Positions 1 through 5,957 of a stretch of DNA of 19,671 nt are shown piece after piece. Under the pieces are notes generated by a model. That model was given only the letters and a program-made list of their open reading frames with translations, made no database searches and was not told the DNA's origin. The position numbers and the translations under genes are program-made. Each line of letters begins with the position of its first letter. The stretch's first letter is position 1. Source of the stretch: DATJGR01 sp963812255 (GTDB taxonomy: Bacteria; Pseudomonadota; Gammaproteobacteria; Pseudomonadales; Azotimanducaceae). The stretch lies in contig CAWEUM010000008.1 of NCBI GenBank assembly GCA_963812255.1, positions 1 through 19,671 of the forward strand, given 5' to 3'.

Positions 1-306
1 ATCGGCTTTCTGAAGGCGCATGAAGTAGGCGTCAAGATTCCCGATCTGATACGCAAGCATGGTTTTTCGGAGCAGAGCTTCTATCGCTGGAAGTCCAAAT
101 ACGGCGGGCTGGAAGTTTCGGATGCAAAGCGACTGAAGGAACTCGAACAAGAAAACGCGCGTTTGAAGAAGCTGCTGGCGGAGGCCGAGCTCGACAAAGC
201 GATGCTGAAGGACGTTCTGGCAAAATGTATGGTCCGCTCCCTGTTCGCAACAGCGGATCGACGTCTTCGGCAAGATGGGGCTGCGATAATGTATCCGGCC
301 TGTTAA
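1..306 (+). pseudogene. IS3-family transposase OrfA, truncated at both ends
   Basis: Frame 1 is open from the first base to a TAA at 304-306. The true OrfA part runs to about base 225. It has the end of an HTH_Tnp_1 helix-turn-helix (residues around FSEQSFYRWKSKYGGLEVSD) followed by a leucine-zipper-like stretch rich in Leu, Lys and Glu, ending MLKDVLAK. That is the typical OrfA architecture, DNA binding followed by oligomerisation. The N-terminal part is missing because the window begins inside the gene. The last 27 codons (CMVRSLFATADRR onward) come from the inserted IS1111-type element and are not native. OrfA normally binds the element ends and is joined to OrfB by programmed frameshifting. 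Confidence 0.8.
229..241 (+). repeat. IS1111-type inverted repeat, transposase 3' side
   Basis: ATGGTCCGCTCCC at 229-241 is the exact reverse complement of GGGAGCGGACCAT at 1542-1554 (13 of 13). It lies on the side of the transposase stop codon. Confidence 0.9.
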
Positions 307-480
307 CGGATCGGTCTCGATCCTGGCCCTGATGGAACTTCGATCCGGCGCGTCCTCATAAATTGGTTCGATCTCGAAGATCGCTTTTTTCGGTCAGGTT
401 GCGCGCCAGAGGGATTGCCCTGTTGCCATTCAGTCAGTTGCTGTCGCAGAACTCGGTGTGATCGGTTTTGTATCTCCTCC
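242..480 (-). ncRNA. candidate guide (seekRNA/bridge) RNA region of the IS1111-type element
   Basis: This 239-bp stretch between the transposase stop and the inverted repeat has no credible gene. In IS110-family elements a noncoding end encodes the structured RNA that specifies target and donor DNA; in the IS1111 subgroup it is the end after the transposase, matching this position. One visible stem is CGATCT/AGATCG around a 3-nt loop (369-383). At 440-452 the plus strand reads GCTGT then CAGAAC: GCTGT is identical to the right flank at 1562-1566, and CAGAAC is the reverse complement of GTTCTG in the left flank (214-219). That is suggestive of guide segments but short enough to be chance. RNA boundaries cannot be set from sequence alone. 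Confidence 0.5.
369..390 (+). terminator. possible small hairpin plus T-run terminator
   Basis: CGATCT and AGATCG form a 6-bp stem around loop CGA, followed one base later by TTTTTT at 385-390. It would act on plus-strand transcription entering from the IS3 orfA side. The stem is short, so it may instead be a structural element of the guide RNA on the other strand. Confidence 0.3.
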
Positions 481-1506
481 TCAGGCGTTGCGTGGTCGAT
501 AGATCGACTGCTGCGTCAACACCGCCCAACTCATGCGCGCCAGTTTGTTCGCGAGCGCAACGACCGCAACGTTTCGATGCGCGCGAGACTCGAGTTCGTT
601 GACCCAGACACCCAATCGGTGGCGTTCGCGATCAGTGTGCAGGATCACGGACCGAGCGCCATGGATGAGCAACCGTCGAAGATAGGGGTTACCGCGTTTG
701 GTGATACCCAGCAGCCGCTGTTGACCGCCGGTACTGTACTGTCGCGGAACCAGGCCGAGCCACGCTGCCACGGTACGTCCATTCTTGAACTCCGAACCGT
801 TGCCGATCGCGGCGACGAACGCGGTTGCGCTCAGAGGGCCGATGCCGGGTATCGTCAGCAATCGTCGACAGTCATCTCGGTTGGCGGCGATAACTTTGAT
901 CTGGCGGTCGGCTTCGCTGATTGCCTCGTCGATGAGGCGCCAACGGTCCTGCAGCCGATCAAGGATCCGGCGTAACGCGACTGACAGCGTGTTGTCCGCA
1001 TCTTCGAGCAGTCCCGGCAGAGCATCGCGAAGTGCTGGTCGCCCCTTCGTGACAATGATCCCGTTTTCCATCAGGAACGCTCGGATCTGATTGGTGATCG
1101 CTGTCCTGTCGTGTACCAGGCGTTCGCGATACCGATGCAGTGCCTGAAGGTCGAGCTGTTCCTGGGACTTGACCGGAACGAAGCGCATCGTCGGCCGACG
1201 CGCGGCTTCGGCGATGGCCGCTGCATCGTTGAAGTCGTTCTTCTGCGACTTCAGGTACGGCTTCACGAACTGAGCAGCCATCAGTTTGACCGTGAGCCCA
1301 TGATCGAACATCGCGCGAGCAAGGTACTGTGCGCCGGGACACGCTTCCATCGCCGTCAAGTCGGGCGCGAGTTGAACGACGGTCGCTAGCAGCTGCGTTC
1401 GGCTGAGCTTCTTGCGGTAGATCGGCTTGCCAGCTCGGTTGGTTCCGACGAGATGGAACCAGGTCTTACCGACATCGATCCCCAGTGTGTAGATGACTTG
1501 ATCCAT
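481..1506 (-). CDS. IS110-family (IS1111-type) transposase
   Basis: This 341-aa protein carries out RNA-guided movement of the surrounding element. The N-terminal RuvC-like DEDD domain shows GIDVGK (Asp11), AMEACPGAQY (Glu54) and KNDFNDAAAIAEA (Asp91/Asp94). The C-terminal Transposase_20 part shows TIPGIGPLSATAF, then AAWLGLVPRQYSTGG and GITKRGNPYLRRLLIHGA, the region that carries the second, serine-based active centre in the family. The ATG at 1506 is chosen because GGGAGAT lies just upstream and the family start MDQVIYTLGIDVGK fits. An in-frame extension to 1602 would run through the element end into IS3 DNA. Length is normal for the family and no frameshift is seen, so it looks active. Confidence 0.93.
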   Translation of the reverse strand: MDQVIYTLGIDVGKTWFHLVGTNRAGKPIYRKKLSRTQLLATVVQLAPDLTAMEACPGAQYLARAMFDHGLTVKLMAAQFVKPYLKSQKNDFNDAAAIAEAARRPTMRFVPVKSQEQLDLQALHRYRERLVHDRTAITNQIRAFLMENGIIVTKGRPALRDALPGLLEDADNTLSVALRRILDRLQDRWRLIDEAISEADRQIKVIAANRDDCRRLLTIPGIGPLSATAFVAAIGNGSEFKNGRTVAAWLGLVPRQYSTGGQQRLLGITKRGNPYLRRLLIHGARSVILHTDRERHRLGVWVNELESRAHRNVAVVALANKLARMSWAVLTQQSIYRPRNA

Positions 1507-1541
1507 GACGATCTCCCTGTGGTGGTGCCACGATGTTAGGC

Positions 1542-1554
1542 GGGAGCGGACCAT
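1542..1554 (+). repeat. IS1111-type inverted repeat, transposase 5' side
   Basis: GGGAGCGGACCAT is the perfect partner of the repeat at 229-241. It lies 35 bp upstream of the transposase start codon. Confidence 0.9.
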
Positions 1555-1561
1555 TCCATTA

Positions 1562-2380
1562 GCTGTAGCACCAGCCGCCCGTCGCGAGCTGGTGAAAGTC
1601 ATGGTGAACGAGCACGGTCTGTCGGTGCGTCAAGCGTGCCGTACGGCACGCCTGACGCGATCGACGTTCTACGCGCCACGACGGCCGCGGGACGACCGAC
1701 CGATGATCGCGACGATCGAGCGTTATGTGCACGACAACCCGCGGCACGGCTTCGACAAGTTGTATCCGGCAGTGCGCGGTCAGGGGTTCGGCAAGTGTCG
1801 GCTGTACCGGGTCTACAAAGCGCTACGGCTGAACATCAAACGTCGCGGCAAACGCCGGCTGCCGCAACGAGTGAAGATGCCGCTGGTGATCCCGACGCAA
1901 CCGAACGAAGTCTGGTCGGCGGACTTCATGTCCGATGCGCTGTGGTCGGGACGTCGCTTCCGCACCTTCAACGTGATCGACGACTACAACCGCGAAGTCT
2001 TGCGTATCGAGATCGACACGAGTCTGCCTGCACGACGCATCGTGCGTGCACTCGACGAGCTCGTCGAGATGCGTGGCGGACCCGCCGGGTTGCGTATGGA
2101 CAATGGTCCCGAACTGATCAGCGACGAACTCGAGAAGTGGGCGCGTCGGCACGGCATCGAACGCCGCTTCATTCAACCCGGTCGACCGATGCAGAACGGT
2201 CTGATCGAACGCTTCAACCGTACTTACCGAGAGGAGGTCCTCGACTGCTACGTCTTCGAAACGCTCGGCGAGGTGCGTCGTATGACTGCAGACTGGATCA
2301 CGCGCTACAACGAGATCCGTCCGCACGAGTCGCTTGGCGACATCGCGCCACGCCAATATCTGATGGCACAATCCCATTAA
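1562..2380 (+). pseudogene. IS3-family transposase OrfB, DDE integrase part, cut off from OrfA
   Basis: This is the catalytic half of the IS3 transposase (HTH_21 then rve integrase core). It shows the DDE triad: Asp in VWSADFM, Asp in LRMDNGPE and Glu in NGLIERFNRTYREEVLD, with 35 residues between the second Asp and the Glu as expected. It ends RPHESLGDIAPRQYLMAQ. Native sequence begins about base 1562. The open frame continues upstream to an ATG at 1505 inside the IS1111 element, giving a chimeric N-terminus, and an internal ATG lies at 1601. The catalytic core is intact, but the OrfAB fusion protein normally needed for transposition cannot be made. Confidence 0.85.
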
Positions 2381-2388
2381 CCCGCTAC

Positions 2389-2421
2389 TTCCAAGTGGTC
2401 CGGAAAAACGAGGGGGTTACA
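2389..2421 (-). repeat. probable IS3 right terminal inverted repeat
   Basis: Read inward from 2421, the sequence begins TGTAACCCCCTCGTTTTTCC and continues GGACCACTTGGAA, a layout like IS3-family ends. The matching left repeat is outside the window, so the boundary is an estimate. Confidence 0.5.
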
Positions 2422-2685
2422 AAGCCCACTGAACTTGGCCGTATCGGGCCAACGCCACTCGCGGACAACGTGTTCGCGTATCTGAGAGTATCGAGTCACC
2501 CGTTCACCGCCGAAAAGTTGTATGCGCTCGAGAACACGACGTCGTTTTTCGCGAAGTTCTGGGTCGCATTGCGACGTGCCGTAACGACGGGCATTCCGTT
2601 GCCGCGCGACGTTGTGAGATACGTGAGCCCACAAATCACGCGCGCTCAGGTGGTTGGGCTGACTACGCTCGGGCGTTCGGGCTGA
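2422..2685 (+). pseudogene. unidentified C-terminal gene fragment next to the IS3 end
   Basis: An open frame continues from the IS end to a TGA at 2683-2685. The peptide includes FAYLRVSSHPFTAEKLYAL and TGIPLPRDVVRYVSPQITRA, whose balanced composition looks like real protein, not a shadow frame. No start codon of its own is visible, so this is probably the tail of a gene cut by the IS3 insertion. It converges on the LysR gene, overlapping its last 23 bp. The family is not recognised, and it could still be a chance open frame. Confidence 0.3.
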
Positions 2686-3565
2686 CGATTGGTAAGAAAT
2701 TGTCAGCGACAAAATCCATAAAGACCCTCACCCTACCAGAACGCCTCAGATCGGGATGGGTCAGCATCCAAATTCCCAACGACTCTGAAGGAGCGCGAAA
2801 GGACAGTTCGACCAACTCGTCGAAGGAGTACTTCCTCAACAGACTTACTCCAACGCCCGCACGAACGGCCGCGACAGCGTCGCCGTGATTTATCGCATGA
2901 AGGGCAACATTCTGGTTTGGTACCAGGCGAAAGAACATACCGTTTTGAAAAGACGAGTCTAGTTCGAGGTCACCCAGCCCATTCAGACTCCAGGTGATCC
3001 ATTCGCACTCCTCCGGCGCTGCCGGATCCAGCTTTTCCTGCAGATACTCGGACGATGCATAACAGGCGAAATTGACGCGCGCCAGTTGCCTGCCAACGAG
3101 GTCGTCAGGGGGCGTGTTTGTAGCAACCATCGCCACATCGACTTTGCGATGCAGGATATCTTCGCCCAATCTACGCACGGGCCCAATACTGAGCTCTATT
3201 CCCGGATATTCTCTTCGGAACTCGCGCAGTACCGGAAAGAGATCGATCAGCGATGCGTCGGAAACGGCCAGCTTGAGCAGGCCCTCGGGCGCGGGATCCT
3301 GTCCCATTGCGCGCCGCATGAGCGTTTCGGCTTGTTCCTCCATGGCGACGGCGTTGACGAAGATCTCTTCGCCTTGCGCAGTGACGCGGTAGCCCGCCTG
3401 CCTTCGGTCGAACAGCCGTAAGCGGAGCCCGTTTTCGAGCTGCGATATGTTCCGCAACACGGTGGCGTGGCTGACGCCCAGGTTCCTGGCCGCACCTACG
3501 ACGCTGCCCATATTCACGACGGCGACGAAATAGCGGAGATGATCCCAATTCAGTGAATTGTTCAT
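2663..3565 (-). CDS. LysR-type transcriptional regulator, divergent from the riboflavin operon
   Basis: A 300-aa LysR-family protein. Residues 5-65 form the winged helix-turn-helix (WDHLRYFVAVVNMGSVVGAA, then SHATVLRNISQLENGLRLRL and FDRRQAGYRVTAQG). The effector-binding domain follows from about residue 90 (GLLKLAVSDASLIDLFPVL). The ATG at 3565 is chosen because the homology begins directly after it (MNNSLNWDHLRYF); the open frame upstream runs into ribB in antisense. The start codon lies inside a palindrome shared with the ribB promoter, so it is probably autoregulated and controls the neighbouring operon, the classic LysR arrangement. The effector is unknown; a flavin precursor or the substrate of the downstream dehydrogenases are possibilities, not established. 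Confidence 0.9.
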   Translation of the reverse strand: MNNSLNWDHLRYFVAVVNMGSVVGAARNLGVSHATVLRNISQLENGLRLRLFDRRQAGYRVTAQGEEIFVNAVAMEEQAETLMRRAMGQDPAPEGLLKLAVSDASLIDLFPVLREFRREYPGIELSIGPVRRLGEDILHRKVDVAMVATNTPPDDLVGRQLARVNFACYASSEYLQEKLDPAAPEECEWITWSLNGLGDLELDSSFQNGMFFRLVPNQNVALHAINHGDAVAAVRAGVGVSLLRKYSFDELVELSFRAPSESLGIWMLTHPDLRRSGRVRVFMDFVADNFLPIVSPNARA

Positions 3566-3605
3566 ATACGGACATTGATGGTTAAGGAATGTGTATTTAT
3601 GAACA
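3559..3605. promoter_or_regulatory. candidate LysR operator: two concentric inverted repeats
   Basis: An outer 8-bp repeat, TGTTCATA (3559-3566) and TATGAACA (3598-3605), and an inner 5-bp repeat, ACATT (3572-3576) and AATGT (3588-3592), share the same centre at 3582. The inner pair contains ATT-N11-AAT, matching the T-N11-A LysR consensus. The palindrome overlaps the regulator's start codon and the predicted promoter of ribBX. Confidence 0.65.
3575..3603 (+). promoter_or_regulatory. candidate sigma-70-type promoter for the rib operon
   Basis: TTGATG (3575-3580) and TATGAA (3598-3603) are separated by 17 bp. Transcription would begin around 3610, leaving a leader of only about a dozen bases before the ATG at 3623, too short for an FMN riboswitch. 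Both hexamers lie inside the palindrome. Confidence 0.45.
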
Positions 3606-3622
3606 GTAGCTAAGGGACTAGG

Positions 3623-4723
3623 ATGGGTCAACTGGCGCAAAACATAGGTGTTTCGGTGGCCACAGACTTTTCGTCTGTCGCGGATGCGGTCGCGCAGATT
3701 CGGGAGGGCGGCTTCGTAATCGTCGTCGATGATGAAGACCGCGAGAACGAAGGCGACCTGATCATCGCGGCCGAAAAAGCGACGCGCGAAAACATCGCCT
3801 TCATGATTCGGCACACAAGTGGGGTCATCTGCGCACCCTGTGAGCCCGATCGGCTCGACACCTTGGCGCTACCGCTAATGGTCGACCAGAACGAGGAACC
3901 TCACCGCTGTGTGTTCACGGTATCCGTGGACTACCTGCCGCGCATGACGACGGGGATCTCCGCGTCGGAGCGGGCGCGGACACTGAACGCGCTGGCGGAC
4001 CCGCTAGCCACCGCATCCGACTTTGTCCGCCCGGGCCATATCTTTCCACTCAGGTACCAGTCGGGCGGCGTATTGGTTCGTTCTGGTCACACTGAAGCTG
4101 CAATTGATCTCTGCCGTTTGGCCGGGTTGCAGGCGGCGGCAGCACTGTGCGAACTCGTCAACGACGACGGTACGATGAAGCGTTTGACAGACCTCCAGGC
4201 TTTTGCGACGACCCACGACGTGCCGATTATCTCCATCGACTCGTTGATCAAATACCAAGTGGAGAACGACACGCTGGTCGAGGAGATCGCCATCACGCCG
4301 ATACGGCTAAACGGCGTGGAACTGCGCGCGCATGTCTATCGCACGGTGTTCGACCACAAACACATCATGGCAATCGTTAAGGGCGACATCGACGGCGCCA
4401 AGCCAACCCTGGTGCGTGTAGTCAAAGGCGAAAGCGATCGCGACTTTCTCAGCAGCGCGGTGGTTGCCGAAAACGTCATCAACCGATCGCTCAAACTCGT
4501 CACCGACGCCCCCCAAGGCGTGTTCATTTATCTACCGCCCGGTCCCCATCACCGACGAGAGGGTGAACTTGGTGGTGCGGTCTGGCGCGAAGTCGGGCTT
4601 GGCAGTTACATCCTCAGTTCGCTGGGCGTGCGGCGAATTCACTTGCTTGCCAGTCGGGAGCTTTCGTTTCCGGGGATTGCGAGTTTCGGGTTGAACATCG
4701 AAACCGTCATCAAGGAAGTGTGA
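3623..4723 (+). CDS. ribB: 3,4-dihydroxy-2-butanone 4-phosphate synthase with degenerate GTP cyclohydrolase II-like domain (RibBX type)
   Basis: The 366-aa cytoplasmic enzyme converts ribulose 5-phosphate to 3,4-dihydroxy-2-butanone 4-phosphate, the four-carbon precursor of riboflavin. Residues about 10-212 form a complete RibB domain: the metal and substrate loop DDEDRENEGD (36-45), HTSGVIC (64-70), RPGHIFPLR (136-144) and GHTEAAIDL (155-163). Residues about 225-366 align with RibA in outline but lack the zinc cysteines (the position of SECxTGD reads VKGESDRDF) and the RQEGRGIG motif (YLPPGPHH). This domain cannot be a cyclohydrolase and matches the RibX domain described in RibBX hybrids. 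AAGGGA lies 5 bp before the ATG. The stop overlaps the ribA start, implying translational coupling. Confidence 0.93.
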   Translation: MGQLAQNIGVSVATDFSSVADAVAQIREGGFVIVVDDEDRENEGDLIIAAEKATRENIAFMIRHTSGVICAPCEPDRLDTLALPLMVDQNEEPHRCVFTVSVDYLPRMTTGISASERARTLNALADPLATASDFVRPGHIFPLRYQSGGVLVRSGHTEAAIDLCRLAGLQAAAALCELVNDDGTMKRLTDLQAFATTHDVPIISIDSLIKYQVENDTLVEEIAITPIRLNGVELRAHVYRTVFDHKHIMAIVKGDIDGAKPTLVRVVKGESDRDFLSSAVVAENVINRSLKLVTDAPQGVFIYLPPGPHHRREGELGGAVWREVGLGSYILSSLGVRRIHLLASRELSFPGIASFGLNIETVIKEV

Positions 4724-5325
4724 TGATGCCTGGGCACGAAAGAGTGCACATCACAGCCAGTGCGTCCCTTCCGACTCGACATGGCGCCTTCCAAATGGAG
4801 AGCTTCCGCTGGGAACCTGGGCTGGAGCCTCACTTAGCCCTGTCGTTGGGATTGCATCGCAGCGACGTCGTTCCGTTGGTACGAATTCACTCGGAATGCA
4901 TTACCGGTGATTCATTTGGGTCCGTGCGCTGTGACTGTGGCGGTCAACTTGAGGAAGCCATGCGCATCATTGGCCGCGCCGGTTGCGGTGTGGTGATATA
5001 CCTGCGACAGGAGGGGCGTGGCATCGGAATTGAAAAGAAGCTGCTCGCATACGAGCTACAGGAACAAGGGCTGGATACGGTCGACGCCAATCTGGCGCTG
5101 GGGCTGCCGGTAGATTCCAGGTCATACGATGCTGCTGTCGGCTATTTACGTCATCGCGGTATCTATCGTTGCAAACTTCTGACTGACAATCCGCGCAAAC
5201 TCCTCGCGCTGCATGACAACCACATCGCTGCTGTTCGAGCTCGACTGATGACTCCTGATCGAGAAGCCTGCAAGCGATATCTTGAGACAAAGCACCTCAG
5301 GATGGGTCACTACCGTAACCGTTAG
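4723..5325 (+). CDS. ribA: GTP cyclohydrolase II
   Basis: This 200-aa enzyme opens GTP to 2,5-diamino-6-ribosylamino-4(3H)-pyrimidinone 5'-phosphate, the first committed step of the pyrimidine branch of riboflavin synthesis. The family motifs are complete: VRIHSECITGDSFGSVRCDC with zinc ligands Cys59, Cys70 and Cys72; YLRQEGRGIGI (93-103); DTVDANLALGL (118-128); and LLTDNPRK (152-159). The ATG at 4723 overlaps the ribB stop as ATGA, with AAGGA 6 bp upstream; a GTG at 4720 and an ATG at 4726 are alternatives. It supplies the activity that the RibX domain of the preceding protein has lost. Confidence 0.95.
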   Translation: MMPGHERVHITASASLPTRHGAFQMESFRWEPGLEPHLALSLGLHRSDVVPLVRIHSECITGDSFGSVRCDCGGQLEEAMRIIGRAGCGVVIYLRQEGRGIGIEKKLLAYELQEQGLDTVDANLALGLPVDSRSYDAAVGYLRHRGIYRCKLLTDNPRKLLALHDNHIAAVRARLMTPDREACKRYLETKHLRMGHYRNR

Positions 5326-5380
5326 AACGCGTGAGCGTCGGTCTACTTGGGTAAACCAGTCAATACATAGAGGACGAAAC

Positions 5381-5875
5381 ATGCCCCATCCGCTGAGCAA
5401 ATCGGACCGCTCCTCAATACGCATCGCCTTCGTCCAGGCTTGCTGGCACCGCGAGATCGTGGAACAGGCACGCGACGCATTTCTTTCGGCAATCGAGCGC
5501 GCGGGCTTTGTCCGCAACCAAATCGACCTCTTCGAAGTCCCCGGCGCCTTGGAGATCCCGCTTCAAGCGAAGCGGCTGGCAATGACAGGTCGCTTCTCGG
5601 CGATCGTCGCCGCCGCCTTCGTTGTCGACGGCGGCATCTACCGTCACGACTTCGTCGCTGCGACGGTCGTAGATGGCCTGATGCGAGTACAGCTCGAAAC
5701 CGAGGTTCCGGTTCTCTCCGCTGTCCTGACACCACAGTCCTTCCATGAGCACGGCGAGCACAGAGGCTTCTTCCGGGAGCACTTTAAGGTCAAGGGTGAG
5801 GAAGTTGCCTACGCCTGCACAAGGACGATCGAGAACCTGGCGTTAATTGCTCGCGACGAAGAATTTGCCCAATGA
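5381..5875 (+). CDS. ribH: 6,7-dimethyl-8-ribityllumazine synthase, RibH2 type
   Basis: The 164-aa enzyme condenses 5-amino-6-ribitylaminouracil with the RibB product to give 6,7-dimethyl-8-ribityllumazine. It shows IAFVQACWHREIV (15-27), FEVPGALEIPL (51-61), AAAFVVDGGIYRHDFVA (77-93) and EVPVLSAVLTP (108-118), then FHEHGEHRGFFREHFKVKG. The GGIYRHDFVA and HFKVKG signatures are those of RibH2 proteins of Brucella and rhizobia, recalled from family knowledge, and not of the common RibH1. The ATG at 5381 follows AGAGGACGAAAC; upstream in-frame codons overlap ribA and show no homology. It lies 55 bp after ribA in the same direction, so is probably co-transcribed. A housekeeping ribH elsewhere is likely but unseen. 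Confidence 0.93.
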   Translation: MPHPLSKSDRSSIRIAFVQACWHREIVEQARDAFLSAIERAGFVRNQIDLFEVPGALEIPLQAKRLAMTGRFSAIVAAAFVVDGGIYRHDFVAATVVDGLMRVQLETEVPVLSAVLTPQSFHEHGEHRGFFREHFKVKGEEVAYACTRTIENLALIARDEEFAQ

Positions 5876-5916
5876 CGTCCGTCGAACTGCGGTTTCGTTG
5901 GTTTCCGGATACCCCA

Positions 5917-5938
5917 ATTGAGTTGGGTGCAACTCAAT
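5917..5938. promoter_or_regulatory. perfect 9-bp inverted repeat between ribH and the acyl-CoA dehydrogenases
   Basis: ATTGAGTTG (5917-5925) and CAACTCAAT (5930-5938) are exact reverse complements around GGTG. There is no following T run, so it is not a standard terminator. It ends 19 bp before the dehydrogenase start, a position suiting an operator or an mRNA hairpin separating the two parts of the operon. Confidence 0.55.
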
Positions 5939-5957
5939 CTCCCATGCGAGGCTGACC

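Larger units (their letters stand above)
226..1561 (-). mobile_element. IS110-family (IS1111 subgroup) insertion sequence, apparently complete
   Basis: A DEDD transposase on the minus strand is bracketed by perfect 13-bp inverted repeats (229-241 and 1542-1554). IS1111-group repeats are subterminal, commonly with 7 bp outside the repeat upstream of the transposase and 3 bp outside the other. Applying that rule gives 226-1561, and the host IS3 sequence closes up plausibly around AAAA/GCTGTAGC, although the exact edge could differ by a few bases. No target duplication is obvious, as expected for this family. The layout is a short 5' end, the transposase, then a long 3' noncoding end of about 240 bp. 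Confidence 0.82.
1..2421 (+). mobile_element. IS3-family insertion sequence, left end outside window, split by an IS1111-type element
   Basis: The 3' part of an orfA (1 to about 225) and a full DDE orfB (about 1562 to 2380) lie in the same orientation and become contiguous when the intervening IS110-family element is removed. The right end is taken as about 2421: read inward from there it begins TGTAACCCCC, and IS3-family ends typically begin TG. The left end lies before base 1, so the inverted repeats cannot be compared. The element cannot make its own transposase now because the insertion sits at the orfA/orfB junction, where these elements normally frameshift. Confidence 0.8.

Noticed and set aside
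415..975. 186-codon plus-strand frame opposite the IS1111-type transposase
   Set aside because: Antisense shadow of the transposase; Arg/Gln-rich translation without family features.
1823..2377. 184-codon minus-strand frame over the IS3 orfB
   Set aside because: Mirror frame of the DDE transposase; no start signal or recognisable domain.
2377..2712. 111-codon minus-strand frame between IS3 and LysR
   Set aside because: Runs through the IS3 end and the LysR 3' end, so it cannot be one native gene; composition looks like a shadow.
5343..5735. 130-codon minus-strand frame over ribH
   Set aside because: Very Arg-rich antisense frame of a clear RibH2 gene.
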